From positions 1 through 27,710 of the forward strand of contig DLTN01000102.1 of assembly GCA_002500925.1 (NCBI GenBank): DNA of 27,710 bases. Direction: 5' to 3'. This DNA is from Gemmatimonadales bacterium UBA7835 (GTDB taxonomy: Bacteria; Gemmatimonadota; Gemmatimonadetes; Longimicrobiales; Gaopeijiaceae). The notes under the pieces are model-generated. The model saw nothing but the letters and a program-made list of their open reading frames with translations, was not told where the DNA came from and ran no database searches. The translations under genes were made by a program, and so were the position numbers. Shown one piece after another: positions 8,298 to 16,320 of this stretch (its first letter is position 1; each line of letters opens with the position of its first letter).

Positions 8298-10358
8298 ATG
8301 AAGCGAATCCACCTACTTCCCATCGCCCATTGCCTCCTAATGGCTACTGGCATCCTTCCTAGCTCCATTAACGCCCAGGATGAGAACCGTGTAGCTCGCC
8401 TTGTCCCGAGCACCGATAGAGTAGTGGTCGCCTTGGGTTCCCAGATGCCGTTCTCGGTTACTGCGTTAGACAGTTCCGGCTCCCAAATCGACGCAGCGAT
8501 ACGTGTTGTAGCTCCACGGAACTCGATCCGACTTAGTAACGGCTTCGTCGAGGGGCTCTCGCACGGGGAGTTCGAAATCACAGCAACGCTAGTGGTCGGA
8601 GCTGGCTCGGAGTCGGCGCCGATGTCTATCAGTGTCCCTGTTATCGTAGAATGGCCCCCAATCGAGGACCTCGAACTCGCAGGGCGGGAGCGGACGCTCT
8701 TTGTAAGTACAACAATCCAGCATGACATCCTCGCGCAGCACTCCGACGGCTCGCAGCGGCCAGACCCTCAAGTTTCGTGGAAGTCCTCAGACCCACTGGT
8801 CGCTACAGTCGACGGCTTTGGCAACGTAACCGGCATCTCGTCAGGACACGTCACGATCGAAGCATCGTTCGAGGGTGTGTCGGCATCACTCTCCTATGAG
8901 GTCGAAGCTCTACCCCAAATCTCATTGAACCTCAAAGGAGGCCCGACTGAAGCTCGGACGGGCGATGTCATTCATTTCCAAGCGGTCATTACGGATATGA
9001 CCGGTGAGGTCCGTACCGATATACCAGTTAACTGGTCTCACTCATACACAGCTACCGATGGGATGTTGGGGGTCGCCGCTACAGGTCAAATCAATCATCA
9101 GGGTTCCTACGTCGCTGATATACCTGGTATCCATACAATTACCGCGACAGCCGGCGCGGTGAGTGCTCGACACTCTTTCCAGGCGAAATCCCGGGAGGTC
9201 GTCCAGGAACTAGAATTGGTGGGTCAAGGCGCCGAAAACTGGTATCGCACCACTGATCTTTGGGCTTTCGAGGGGCTCGATGGACGAGACTACGTCATCA
9301 CCGGCTCCAAAGTCTCGGGTGGATACGCCTTCTTTTACGATGTCACGGATCCCACCGCACCGGTAAAATACGACTCCATTCAAGTGGACGCACGCACAGT
9401 AAACGACGTAAAAGCATCTCCAGACGGCAGATATGCAGTGCTATCTCGCGAGGGAGCCACCAACAGGCGCAACGGCTTGGTAATCGTAGACATGGCCATT
9501 CCCAGTGAGCCTAGGGTAGCGACGGTTTACGAGAACGGGATAACAGGCGGTGTGCACAACATGTTCGCAGACGACGATTATCTCTACGCGCTTTCCGACG
9601 GCGACAAGTACGTCATTATCGATATGACGGACATCTACAAACCTGAATACGTCTCGGAATACAATCACCCCGATAGTCGAATCCACGACGTGTGGATTGC
9701 TAACGGACTAGCCTTCTCCTCCGAATGGGGTACCGGAGTCGTAGTCGTGGACGTAGGAAATGGTCGCTGGGGCGGATCTCCTCAAAATCCGGTATACGTG
9801 AGTAGTTACCCCACACCATCGGGGGCGACACACGCCGCATTTCCATACTACTCAGAAGCAACTGGTAAAACGTACCTCTTCCTCGGTGACGAAATCATGA
9901 ACCGTAGTGGGCTAGCGTGGGCAGGATATCCGCGCTCGATGGGTTCATACGCGGAACAATACGATCCAGCCTCAGGCGTAGGCGGAATCCCACTCGTCAC
10001 AAGAGGCTATATCCAAATCATCGACTTTACTGATCCCGAGAACCCTGAAATGGTAGCACGCTATGAGGTGCCAGAATTCGGAACGCACAACATGTGGGTT
10101 GAGGACGACGTCCTTTACCAAGCGTACTACGAGGGCGGTGTCCGTATGGTCGATGTGAGCGGCGAACTGATGGGGAATTTGTACACCCAAGGTCGTGAGA
10201 TCTCGGTCTTCAAGTCAGCAACACCGACCGGGTATACGCCCAACGCAACCATGGTATGGGGAGTGCAGCCATTCAAGGGGCACGTTTTTTTCGCAGACAC
10301 GAACTCGGGCTTATGGTCCGTCAAGATGCTTCCACAAGCCCGTCCCGTCTCGCAATAG
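8298..10358 (+). CDS. secreted Ig-like (Big_2) and LVIVD-repeat protein
   Basis: Large secreted or surface protein of 686 residues; no enzyme activity is evident. It has a signal peptide ending near INAQ (residue 27), then about three bacterial Ig-like units: roughly 30-110, 115-205 (with the Big_2-like SSDPLVATVDGFGNVTGISS) and 205-300. The C-terminal half (about 305-686) carries LVIVD-type repeats, such as RNGLVIVDMAIPSEP, KYVIIDMTDIYKPEYV, GVVVVDVGNG and IQIIDFTDPENPEMV, each pairing a strand with an aspartate turn, as in beta-propellers. Histidine-bearing loops (GGVHNMF, SRIHDVW, ATHAAF, GTHNMW) recur at similar places in the repeats and could form a metal or ligand site; this is inference. 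No clear ribosome site precedes the ATG. It follows the PD40 protein and converges on the ArsC-like gene 23 bp away. Confidence 0.85.
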   Translation: MKRIHLLPIAHCLLMATGILPSSINAQDENRVARLVPSTDRVVVALGSQMPFSVTALDSSGSQIDAAIRVVAPRNSIRLSNGFVEGLSHGEFEITATLVVGAGSESAPMSISVPVIVEWPPIEDLELAGRERTLFVSTTIQHDILAQHSDGSQRPDPQVSWKSSDPLVATVDGFGNVTGISSGHVTIEASFEGVSASLSYEVEALPQISLNLKGGPTEARTGDVIHFQAVITDMTGEVRTDIPVNWSHSYTATDGMLGVAATGQINHQGSYVADIPGIHTITATAGAVSARHSFQAKSREVVQELELVGQGAENWYRTTDLWAFEGLDGRDYVITGSKVSGGYAFFYDVTDPTAPVKYDSIQVDARTVNDVKASPDGRYAVLSREGATNRRNGLVIVDMAIPSEPRVATVYENGITGGVHNMFADDDYLYALSDGDKYVIIDMTDIYKPEYVSEYNHPDSRIHDVWIANGLAFSSEWGTGVVVVDVGNGRWGGSPQNPVYVSSYPTPSGATHAAFPYYSEATGKTYLFLGDEIMNRSGLAWAGYPRSMGSYAEQYDPASGVGGIPLVTRGYIQIIDFTDPENPEMVARYEVPEFGTHNMWVEDDVLYQAYYEGGVRMVDVSGELMGNLYTQGREISVFKSATPTGYTPNATMVWGVQPFKGHVFFADTNSGLWSVKMLPQARPVSQ

Positions 10359-10381
10359 ACCTAGGCCACCAAGAAATAGAC

Positions 10382-10729
10382 CTACCCTGCAAGCCACTCT
10401 TTCCACTCAGCTTCAGCAGAACCGACCGAGAGTCGGTTGCCGATTCGCACTAGAGGCTGGCGCAAAATCATAGGTTCTTCGCAAGAAATTTCGAGCCAGC
10501 GGTCGTCAGTATAATAAGCCGTCTGAAGACCCAAAGCGTGAAATCTCTTCGCAGTGCGATCGATCAGACCTTTTTCCCCAAACTTCTGAAAGAAACGCCG
10601 GAGTTCTCCCTTAGATGGGTTCCGCTGCTTGAAATCCATGAAATGGACTCGAACGCGGCGTTCTTTGAAGAAGCGCTCCGCTTTTCGAACGTCGGCGTTT
10701 TTTTTCACGCCAAAGATCTGAACTTCCAT
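10382..10729 (-). CDS. ArsC/Spx-family protein lacking the catalytic cysteine
   Basis: Small (115-residue) thioredoxin-fold protein of the arsenate reductase ArsC/YffB/Spx family. Family features seen: an N-terminal beta-strand EVQIFGV, KAERFFKERRVRVHFMDFKQRNPSKGEL in the expected order, and the late RQPLVRIGNRLSVG segment matching the family's R-P-L-V loop. The position that holds the redox cysteine in relatives (after the first strand, as in YGIKNC) reads FGVKKNAD here, so the cysteine is replaced, apparently by Asn11. The only cysteine is in EISCEEP, far from the active site. Arsenate reductase activity is therefore unlikely; a regulatory or binding role as in Spx is possible but unproven. 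ATG start, no evident ribosome site. Divergent from the membrane-protein gene at 10863. Confidence 0.8.
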   Translation of the reverse strand: MEVQIFGVKKNADVRKAERFFKERRVRVHFMDFKQRNPSKGELRRFFQKFGEKGLIDRTAKRFHALGLQTAYYTDDRWLEISCEEPMILRQPLVRIGNRLSVGSAEAEWKEWLAG

Positions 10730-10862
10730 AGCGTATATGATAACAACTTGATTGACGGAACCGCTTGCGCTAACCGTCCACGTCGTGAGGAATTACAACG
10801 CATAGTTTTCGCACCACGGCAACTTTTGTGACCCGAATGGCGGATAGCCCTTTAGACACCCG

Positions 10863-11306
10863 ATGATTCATAACCCTCGCTTTTGGCTCACGGTAGCAGG
10901 TTTATGGCTGATCGCCGCTGGCTGTGCACATACGGCCATGCATGTCTGGACCTTCGTGCTTGAGAACGGGATTGGAGGACTGCGCGAGTTCGCAGTAAAC
11001 GCCATGAAGCAGGCTCAATCTCCAGACCCTCTAATGCCGAGCATGTGGCGTCAATTTAGGATGTACAGTGCCTCCTTCGGCCTCCTGCTTTTTCTCGCCG
11101 GTTCGATCAACTTGCTTTTTGCCCGGACCGATATCCCGCGTCGCTTTCAGGCAAACGTTGCATTACTAGGAACAGTGTTCTGGACGATCGCTTTCATCCC
11201 ATACGCGTTTGTTGACCCGGTAATCCAGTCGATTGTCGTGGCATTTATTGCGGTGCCCCTGCATGCGATTGCATACCTGACTGCCACACTCGCTGAAGAG
11301 GACTGA
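10863..11306 (+). CDS. four-helix integral membrane protein, unknown function
   Basis: Not recognised. The 147-residue protein has four predicted membrane helices at about 7-26, 67-87, 97-116 and 120-142. The loop between helices one and two is long (about 40 residues) and includes GIGGLREFAV and a PDPLMPSMWRQF stretch. Helix one contains GCAHTAMHVW, with two histidines that could face a cofactor or metal, which is inference. A short acidic tail (LAEED) ends the protein. The ATG at 10863 has no strong ribosome site. It stands alone between a divergent ArsC-like gene and a convergent serine hydrolase, so context gives no function. Composition and helix pattern support a real gene. Confidence 0.72.
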   Translation: MIHNPRFWLTVAGLWLIAAGCAHTAMHVWTFVLENGIGGLREFAVNAMKQAQSPDPLMPSMWRQFRMYSASFGLLLFLAGSINLLFARTDIPRRFQANVALLGTVFWTIAFIPYAFVDPVIQSIVVAFIAVPLHAIAYLTATLAEED

Positions 11307-11334
11307 GGCTCGCTGTTCAGCAGCCGAACCCGAA

Positions 11335-12480
11335 CTAGCGGCGACTGGCTCGGAGTTCCGAAAGAAGAGACTGTGCCGCACCGCCTAGATTCGTCCTACC
11401 CTGCGTGTAGTTACGAAGGAGAACCACCCCGATTTTTGCCTCCGGATCGACGGTCATGTAGGCATTGTACCCCGCTACGGAGCCTCCATGGCCAGCGAAC
11501 CAATTTCCTTCATCGTCGCTAAGGAGTGATAAGCCCAAACCATAGCCCCTTTTTGGATTCTCAGGTGTCTGTATAGCTAACATCTGTTCACGGCTTGATT
11601 CCTTAAGAATCTTGAGCCCTGGCACTCCAGCTATTGCTCCAAGAAAACGCCCTAGGTCACCTACAGTCGAATACACTCCCCCGTTTGGGACCTTGTACCC
11701 TCTCCCAGCGTGCTCCCTCATCGGCGCTTCAGAGCTGATCTGCTCGTCCCTTAAGACATAGCCCTGTGCTAGACGCGGCTCTAGCTCAGCACCTTGCACT
11801 ACAAATGAAGAGCCAGTCATACCAAGTGGAGTGAAAATCTCATCTTCGACGAGCTCAATAAACGGACGGTCAGCTGCTTTTGAGAGAGCTAGACCAAGTA
11901 TGCCAAAACCGATGTTAGAGTATTGATAGCGGGCACCTGGGATTGAATCGTATGCGGTCCTCGGAATCGACTCGAGGATCCGGCTCTCCCAGTCGCTAAT
12001 CGGACCTACCACTGATTCGGACCAGTCCGGCTCACGAATCAGTCCGGCCGTGTGAGAGGCTAGATGGCGGAAGGTGATATCCTCGCTACCAGGCCGGCGG
12101 TCTTGAAGGTCGTTGATTTCTGGCAAGTATCGTGAGACCGGGTCGTCCAACCTGATCACGCCGCGATCTACTAAGACCATCATCAGTAATGCCGTTACTG
12201 ATTTAGATATCGAACCTGTGCGAGAGACAGACGCAGAACCCATTGGCTCTCGCGTATCACGGTTCGCAAGCCCCCACGCATCCGCCCACACCAAGTCACC
12301 GTTGACCATGATACCGGCTGCTATGCCCCCAACCGCATCGTCAGCTACGTCTTGAGAGATTGAAAACGAAAACTCCTCGATAGCGTCAGCCCACCGAGCG
12401 CGCTGAGCTTCGAGCGGGTGAGCTACAGTTACTAAAAACGCCAAGCATACTATAGTCGAGTATACACGTGCAGTTTTCAT
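11335..12480 (-). CDS. secreted class C beta-lactamase-like serine hydrolase
   Basis: Exported serine hydrolase of the beta-lactamase/transpeptidase-like family (class C, AmpC/esterase/D-aminopeptidase group). The 381-residue protein has a signal peptide ending near PLEAQ (residue 26). Catalytic motifs are in order: SISK with Ser90 and Lys93, YSN with Tyr187 and Asn189, and HGG at 331-333. The family includes esterases, D-aminopeptidases and peptidases, and few members hydrolyse beta-lactam drugs, so resistance should not be assumed. The ATG overlaps the stop of the upstream class V PLP enzyme gene as ATGA (12477-12480), so translation is coupled. It is the last gene of a three-gene operon with a symporter, which suggests release of a small amide or ester substrate outside the cytoplasmic membrane. 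Confidence 0.9.
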   Translation of the reverse strand: MKTARVYSTIVCLAFLVTVAHPLEAQRARWADAIEEFSFSISQDVADDAVGGIAAGIMVNGDLVWADAWGLANRDTREPMGSASVSRTGSISKSVTALLMMVLVDRGVIRLDDPVSRYLPEINDLQDRRPGSEDITFRHLASHTAGLIREPDWSESVVGPISDWESRILESIPRTAYDSIPGARYQYSNIGFGILGLALSKAADRPFIELVEDEIFTPLGMTGSSFVVQGAELEPRLAQGYVLRDEQISSEAPMREHAGRGYKVPNGGVYSTVGDLGRFLGAIAGVPGLKILKESSREQMLAIQTPENPKRGYGLGLSLLSDDEGNWFAGHGGSVAGYNAYMTVDPEAKIGVVLLRNYTQGRTNLGGAAQSLLSELRASRR

Positions 12481-13664
12481 GAGACGCTCACACCTTGTTC
12501 TCTCCAGGATCGTACTGCTGATAGTACTCGTTCGACGTCAGAATGGTTGTTATACAATCCGAAGGAGAATCTCAGCACCCCGGCTCGAAGCGCAAAGACA
12601 ACTCCTGCGTCCACGAGATGTCGATGTAGCTCGTTCACCTCAGGATCCTCGGCTGTGTAGTGACGACCACTGCCCAAGTGACCGGATGAAACGATGTGAG
12701 CCAAATGAGGTCCTGGGCGACCACCCACCACCGGCATACCCAAGTCCATGAGTCCATCAGCCAAGTCCGCAGCCAAACCACGGACATGCGCTTCAATCTT
12801 CGACACGCCCACATCCTTGATGAATTGCAGGGCCGCTCTAGTCGCGGTCATACCCAAGTAGTTGTAGTTGCCGAGGTCAAACCTCCGGGCTCCAGGAGCG
12901 TAAACCAACGGAGCGTCAGAGTACGCCGTTTCATGGGCGTCGAGTGCGATGCCATACCTAGCCACATGGATGGGGACAAGCTGCTCAGCCACCTCCCTTC
13001 GAACGTAAAGAAATCCAAATCCATATAGGGACAGCAAGCCTTTTTGTGTAGCCACTGCAAGGGCATCAACCCCCATCGCCCGCACATCTGTCTCAAGAGA
13101 CCCTATCGACTGAGCTCCATCTGCTAGTGTCCACGCTCCAACATCTTGAGCAGCCCTCACGATCGGTTCCACGTCAGTAATGAAACCTGGAGCAAACGAA
13201 ATCGTCGGAAACGTTACGATCCGTGTGCGCTCGTCTATCGCGGCGACCATGCGATCGACCGGGATCGACCCGTCGACCGACTCAATTGATCGGACCTCCA
13301 CCCCATACCGACGGGCGAGATTGAACCATAGATAGATGTTATTGGGGTGCTCCAGATCTGGGCATACGACGACGTTGTCACCGGCACGCCACTCTAAACT
13401 GGCAGCGAAGAGATTGAGTCCCTCGGAAACGTTTTTTGTTATCGCTACCTCATCCGCTTCGACCCCAATAATTGATGCGATCAAAGCCCTTGTCTCATCA
13501 ACCTGTTCGCGGAGAACATCTTTATCACTTGTCCCAGCGATCTGCTGATCTAGGTAAGCGTTGACGACATCACGAACGCTCGAAGGAATTAGTCCCTTGG
13601 CGGCGATATTCAGATAAGTCTGTTCCGACGCACCGGGAAAAAAGCTTCGGATCTGGTCGTTCAA
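12477..13664 (-). CDS. class V PLP-dependent aminotransferase-like enzyme
   Basis: Fold type I, class V PLP enzyme (NifS/isopenicillin-N-epimerase/kynureninase group). Motifs: NVSEGLNLFA near the phosphate site, the cofactor-binding Asp in LADGAQSIG (about Asp182), and the Schiff-base lysine in ATQKGLLS (about Lys208). The active-site cysteine loop of cysteine desulfurases (RTGHHC type) is absent: the region reads FALRAGVLRFSFGLYNN, so desulfurase activity is unlikely; an epimerase, lyase or racemase is possible. I place the start at TTG 13662-13664, overlapping the symporter stop as TTGA, with GAGGG eight bases upstream. A GTG at 13706 would overlap the symporter by 46 bases and add 14 residues. 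The gene continues through ATGA overlap into the serine hydrolase. Confidence 0.88.
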   Translation of the reverse strand: MNDQIRSFFPGASEQTYLNIAAKGLIPSSVRDVVNAYLDQQIAGTSDKDVLREQVDETRALIASIIGVEADEVAITKNVSEGLNLFAASLEWRAGDNVVVCPDLEHPNNIYLWFNLARRYGVEVRSIESVDGSIPVDRMVAAIDERTRIVTFPTISFAPGFITDVEPIVRAAQDVGAWTLADGAQSIGSLETDVRAMGVDALAVATQKGLLSLYGFGFLYVRREVAEQLVPIHVARYGIALDAHETAYSDAPLVYAPGARRFDLGNYNYLGMTATRAALQFIKDVGVSKIEAHVRGLAADLADGLMDLGMPVVGGRPGPHLAHIVSSGHLGSGRHYTAEDPEVNELHRHLVDAGVVFALRAGVLRFSFGLYNNHSDVERVLSAVRSWREQGVSVS

Positions 13665-14857
13665 ATAACATTCCCTCTTTTGGATTCGGAACGGACGACA
13701 AGACACGTTCCCACAAGATCACCCATGACGTTAACAGTGGTGTTCCCCATGTCTACCAGACGGTAGATCCCACCAACGATAGCGGCTACTTCGATGGGAA
13801 GGTTGAATGCCTGCACGTAGATCAAGGCGATGACGAAACCACCCCCTGGAATACCGCCTGAACCCTCCGAAAGCAGTAAGCCAATCAGGACAACGGATAC
13901 GAAGGCCGCTGGAGTGAAAGACACCCCCGCCACTTGGGCAGTGAATAGCAAAACTGCACCAAGCATGACCGAGGTCCCGTCCTTGTTAAGCTGCGCACCG
14001 AGCGGAAGCGTGAAGGAGTAGACGGACGACGGCAGTCCCATCCGATCCGCGGTTTCCAGTGATACGCTCAGCGACGCCAAGCTCGAGGTCGTCGCAGCCG
14101 TCGTCGCCCAGAGCGGCCCCGTCTCGCGCAAGAATTTCAGTGGCGATCGGGCACCGCTCAGCCGCAGAAGTGCCATGTAAGCCAGAAAGACCACAAGCTG
14201 CGCCAAGTAAACGCCCACCAAGAAGCGCGCCATCGGACCGAGAAGTGCTGCGCCATAGGTACCAACGGTCACCGCCATAAGCGCTCCGATTCCTACCGGA
14301 GCGGTCAACAAGATGACATCTACCAATCTACGAAAGAGCGCGGATACGTCTTGGTATAGTCCGGCTAGACGCATTCGAGAACCCTCCGCCAGAAGTAGGG
14401 TTGCCACGCCGATCAGTACAGCGATCACCACAATCTGAACCACGTTGCCTTCCACGAACGCCTCAAAAGCGTTCCGAGGAATCATTCCCAGAAGTACCTC
14501 AGCGATGGACGGGACCGTGCCGACGGGTCCATCCACAGAACCTGTGAGCTGTATTCCGATACCAGGTCGGAGCACTGCCATGGCTCCGAGCCCAAGAAGG
14601 AGTGCAGCCACGTCGGTCGTGACGTAGTAAGTCATCGTCTTGCCAGCGAGTCGACCAAAGGTCTTTACGTCGCTGAGTACGGTCAGCCCAGCGAGCAGAT
14701 TGAAGAACACCAGCGGCACCGCGGCAAGAACGAGAAGGCGGATAAATAAGTCGCCCACCGGCTCCACTATGGCAGCGGCATCTCCAAAGATGCCGCCCAC
14801 CATGGAACCAATCACCATGCCTATGAGGATCTGGCTCCCCAGCCCGATTTTTCGCAT
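13661..14857 (-). CDS. DAACS-family symporter with a neutral-substrate-type binding site
   Basis: Sodium- or proton-coupled transporter of the glutamate/dicarboxylate:cation symporter family (SDF, GltP/DctA fold), inner membrane. Family features: many hydrophobic segments, a Ser/Thr-rich first hairpin (TTAATTSSLASLS), NKDGT in place of the usual NMDGT, and VDMGNTTVNVMGD in the last helix. In GltPh and human EAATs the last motif has Arg where this protein has Asn (in GNTT), and that Arg binds the acidic side chain of the substrate; it is replaced in neutral-amino-acid transporters ASCT1/2. A neutral substrate is therefore likely. The start may be ATG 14857 or GTG 14875 (six codons more); neither has a strong ribosome site. 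First gene of an operon with the PLP enzyme (TTGA overlap) and serine hydrolase. Confidence 0.88.
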   Translation of the reverse strand: MRKIGLGSQILIGMVIGSMVGGIFGDAAAIVEPVGDLFIRLLVLAAVPLVFFNLLAGLTVLSDVKTFGRLAGKTMTYYVTTDVAALLLGLGAMAVLRPGIGIQLTGSVDGPVGTVPSIAEVLLGMIPRNAFEAFVEGNVVQIVVIAVLIGVATLLLAEGSRMRLAGLYQDVSALFRRLVDVILLTAPVGIGALMAVTVGTYGAALLGPMARFLVGVYLAQLVVFLAYMALLRLSGARSPLKFLRETGPLWATTAATTSSLASLSVSLETADRMGLPSSVYSFTLPLGAQLNKDGTSVMLGAVLLFTAQVAGVSFTPAAFVSVVLIGLLLSEGSGGIPGGGFVIALIYVQAFNLPIEVAAIVGGIYRLVDMGNTTVNVMGDLVGTCLVVRSESKRGNVI

Positions 14858-15036
14858 GACCCCGAAATTGCACACGTCACCCCGATCAGCAAGTGTCGGG
14901 AGAGAAGTTCATTGTCTCGGGAAAAAGCTCGACTCCTACTCTAGAGGATTACTTCTTCTGCTTTCCAGACGTGCAACACGAAGGGATCAGATCCGGAGTG
15001 AGCCTGTACCTATATGTCGAATCCATTGATGCACTG

Positions 15037-15042
15037 TATACT
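15037..15042 (+). promoter_or_regulatory. possible -10 box upstream of the DUF411 gene
   Basis: TATACT, one base from the sigma-70 -10 consensus, lies 32 bases before the DUF411 start. No convincing -35 hexamer stands 16-18 bases upstream, so this is a weak call. The rest of the roughly 200-bp divergent gap (14876-15073) shows no other clear signal. Confidence 0.25.
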
Positions 15043-15073
15043 ATTTCCCTGAACAGTCCACGCATGAGGACCA

Positions 15074-15568
15074 ATGGAAATGCGCCGCTCATTCCTGCTC
15101 GCGCTAGTCGCGATCGTCACCACTTCCTGCTCCAGCGCCGAAGCCGCACCAGATGGTGCGATGTCCGAGGCCAGGACACCCGATCCTGATCTTCCGAGCG
15201 TTTTGGTGTACAAGTCACCAACGTGCGGGTGCTGTAACGGTTGGGTCGAGCATATGGAACGCGCCGGGTTCGTGGTCGATGCGCGCAACACCACAGATCT
15301 AATGAAGATCAAGCGCGATGGCGGAGTCCCGCCACAGATGTCTTCATGCCATACAGCGATCATCGACGGCTACGTTGTAGAAGGTCACGTTCCAGCCGAG
15401 CAGGTGAAGCAACTGTTAGCCGAGCGTCCACGAGTCGCGGGGATTGCCGTCCCCGGCATGCCCATCGGATCCCCGGGTATGGAGGGGCCAAACCCTAGAC
15501 CATATCAGGTGCTTTCATTCACCCATGCAGGTGAAGCAGCCAGCTTCGCAACCGTAGACCCACGCTAA
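15074..15568 (+). CDS. DUF411 metal-binding lipoprotein-like protein
   Basis: Exported DUF411-family protein of 164 residues. It has a signal with arginines and a hydrophobic core, ending at TTSC (Cys19), so it is probably a lipoprotein, although Thr at -3 is not the usual lipobox. The DUF411 domain begins with a strand VLVYKSPTCGCCNGW, with Cys51, Cys53 and Cys54, and continues with a second conserved cysteine in MSSCHTAIIDGY (Cys92), then the EGHVPAEQVKQLL helix and PGMPIGSPGME loop. Family members are linked to copper or other metal handling by genome context; the metal is not known here. The start has GAGG four bases upstream; an alternative ATG is two codons later. A TATACT hexamer at 15037-15042 could be a -10 box. 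Confidence 0.9.
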   Translation: MEMRRSFLLALVAIVTTSCSSAEAAPDGAMSEARTPDPDLPSVLVYKSPTCGCCNGWVEHMERAGFVVDARNTTDLMKIKRDGGVPPQMSSCHTAIIDGYVVEGHVPAEQVKQLLAERPRVAGIAVPGMPIGSPGMEGPNPRPYQVLSFTHAGEAASFATVDPR

Positions 15569-15643
15569 AGGCATCCGTCTTTTCAACCAAACCAGCCGTC
15601 ACCATTAGGAACCAACCCTGGCCTTTGCGAATCGGTAGTATGG

Positions 15644-15672
15644 TTGAGAGTCGAGTTAAGTGTGTGCATAAA
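15644..15672 (+). promoter_or_regulatory. sigma-70-like promoter for the barrel-like protein gene
   Basis: TTGAGA (15644-15649) and CATAAA (15667-15672) are separated by exactly 17 bases, matching five and four of six consensus positions. The predicted start of transcription near 15679 leaves a leader of about 38 bases before the ATG at 15717. The 148-bp gap behind the DUF411 gene has no other clear element. Confidence 0.35.
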
Positions 15673-15716
15673 CCTTCTCTTATCGTCTCATCAATGTGTA
15701 CATCTAAGACCTGCAG

Positions 15717-16277
15717 ATGGCGTCCCCCGTGTCCTATCTAGCCAACCGCCTGATCCCGTTACTAGTTCTCCTGTTACTGCTGCCGCTGTCACTTGAAGCA
15801 CAGTTTCGGCGAGGAAGACAGGCTGAAGTTGTTCCCCGCTGGGCCCCTATCTCGATCGGAGCCAAAGTCGGTTGGGACTCACAAGCCAACGCAACTACCG
15901 TCGGCGGACACGTCAGAATTCCGGTCGTTCGAAACGGAACGATCGAGCTGTACCCCAGTGCTGAAGCAATATTTCTGACTGGGACCAAGGAGTACCAGTA
16001 CAACCTCGACGCCGCATGGGTGCCGGGTGGTGCTGGAGGTGGGGTGTTCGCTGGCGCTGGCGTCGGATGGAGGGATTCTGTCATTGGTATGGATGTTGGC
16101 GATCCCCGACAAACGCTCTTCGGCTTCAACGCATTTGGAGGCGGTAAAACAAACCTAGGACCCATGCAGATCGAAGTCGTGCTCCGGTGGACGTTCCTCA
16201 ACGAAACGCAGTACCAACCGAACTCCGCTTCGATCGGTCTAAACTTCCCACTTTGGCGCGCGACGTCTCAACGCTAG
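15717..16277 (+). CDS. small secreted beta-barrel-like protein
   Basis: Not assigned to a named family. The 186-residue protein has a long leucine-rich signal peptide ending near SLEAQ (residue 29), a basic segment (FRRGRQ), and then alternating, glycine-rich strands typical of a small outer-membrane barrel, such as ISIGAKVGWD, GGVFAGAGVGWRD and EVVLRWTFLNE. The sequence ends with a short strand (SIGLNFPLWR). No ribosome site of note precedes the ATG, but a 17-base-spaced promoter lies upstream. It converges on the dehalogenase-like gene 43 bp away. The same L-E-A-Q cleavage context occurs in the gene at 44-805 and in the serine hydrolase, suggesting a shared export style rather than a shared role. 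Confidence 0.7.
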   Translation: MASPVSYLANRLIPLLVLLLLLPLSLEAQFRRGRQAEVVPRWAPISIGAKVGWDSQANATTVGGHVRIPVVRNGTIELYPSAEAIFLTGTKEYQYNLDAAWVPGGAGGGVFAGAGVGWRDSVIGMDVGDPRQTLFGFNAFGGGKTNLGPMQIEVVLRWTFLNETQYQPNSASIGLNFPLWRATSQR

Positions 16278-16320
16278 TCGCTTAGCATAAACCGGTCCCA
16301 TCCGCAGGATGTCATTCTCT

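Noticed and set aside
10354..10384. Direct repeat aatagaccta holding the stop codons of both convergent genes
   Set aside because: Only ten bases long with no partner elsewhere in view; most likely coincidence.
10538..10831. Plus-strand open frame opposite the ArsC-like gene
   Set aside because: The minus-strand frame has recognisable family structure; this one has none and no ribosome site.
11335..12480. Antibiotic-resistance beta-lactamase
   Set aside because: Motifs define the fold, but the operon context points to metabolism and many family members do not hydrolyse beta-lactams.
12477..13664. Cysteine desulfurase (SufS/CsdA)
   Set aside because: The cysteine-bearing active-site loop is missing, and no suf or isc gene is adjacent.
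14876..15073. Possible small RNA or hidden gene in the longest gap
   Set aside because: No ribosome site, conserved-looking frame, or hairpin with T-run could be found; only a weak -10 box is present.
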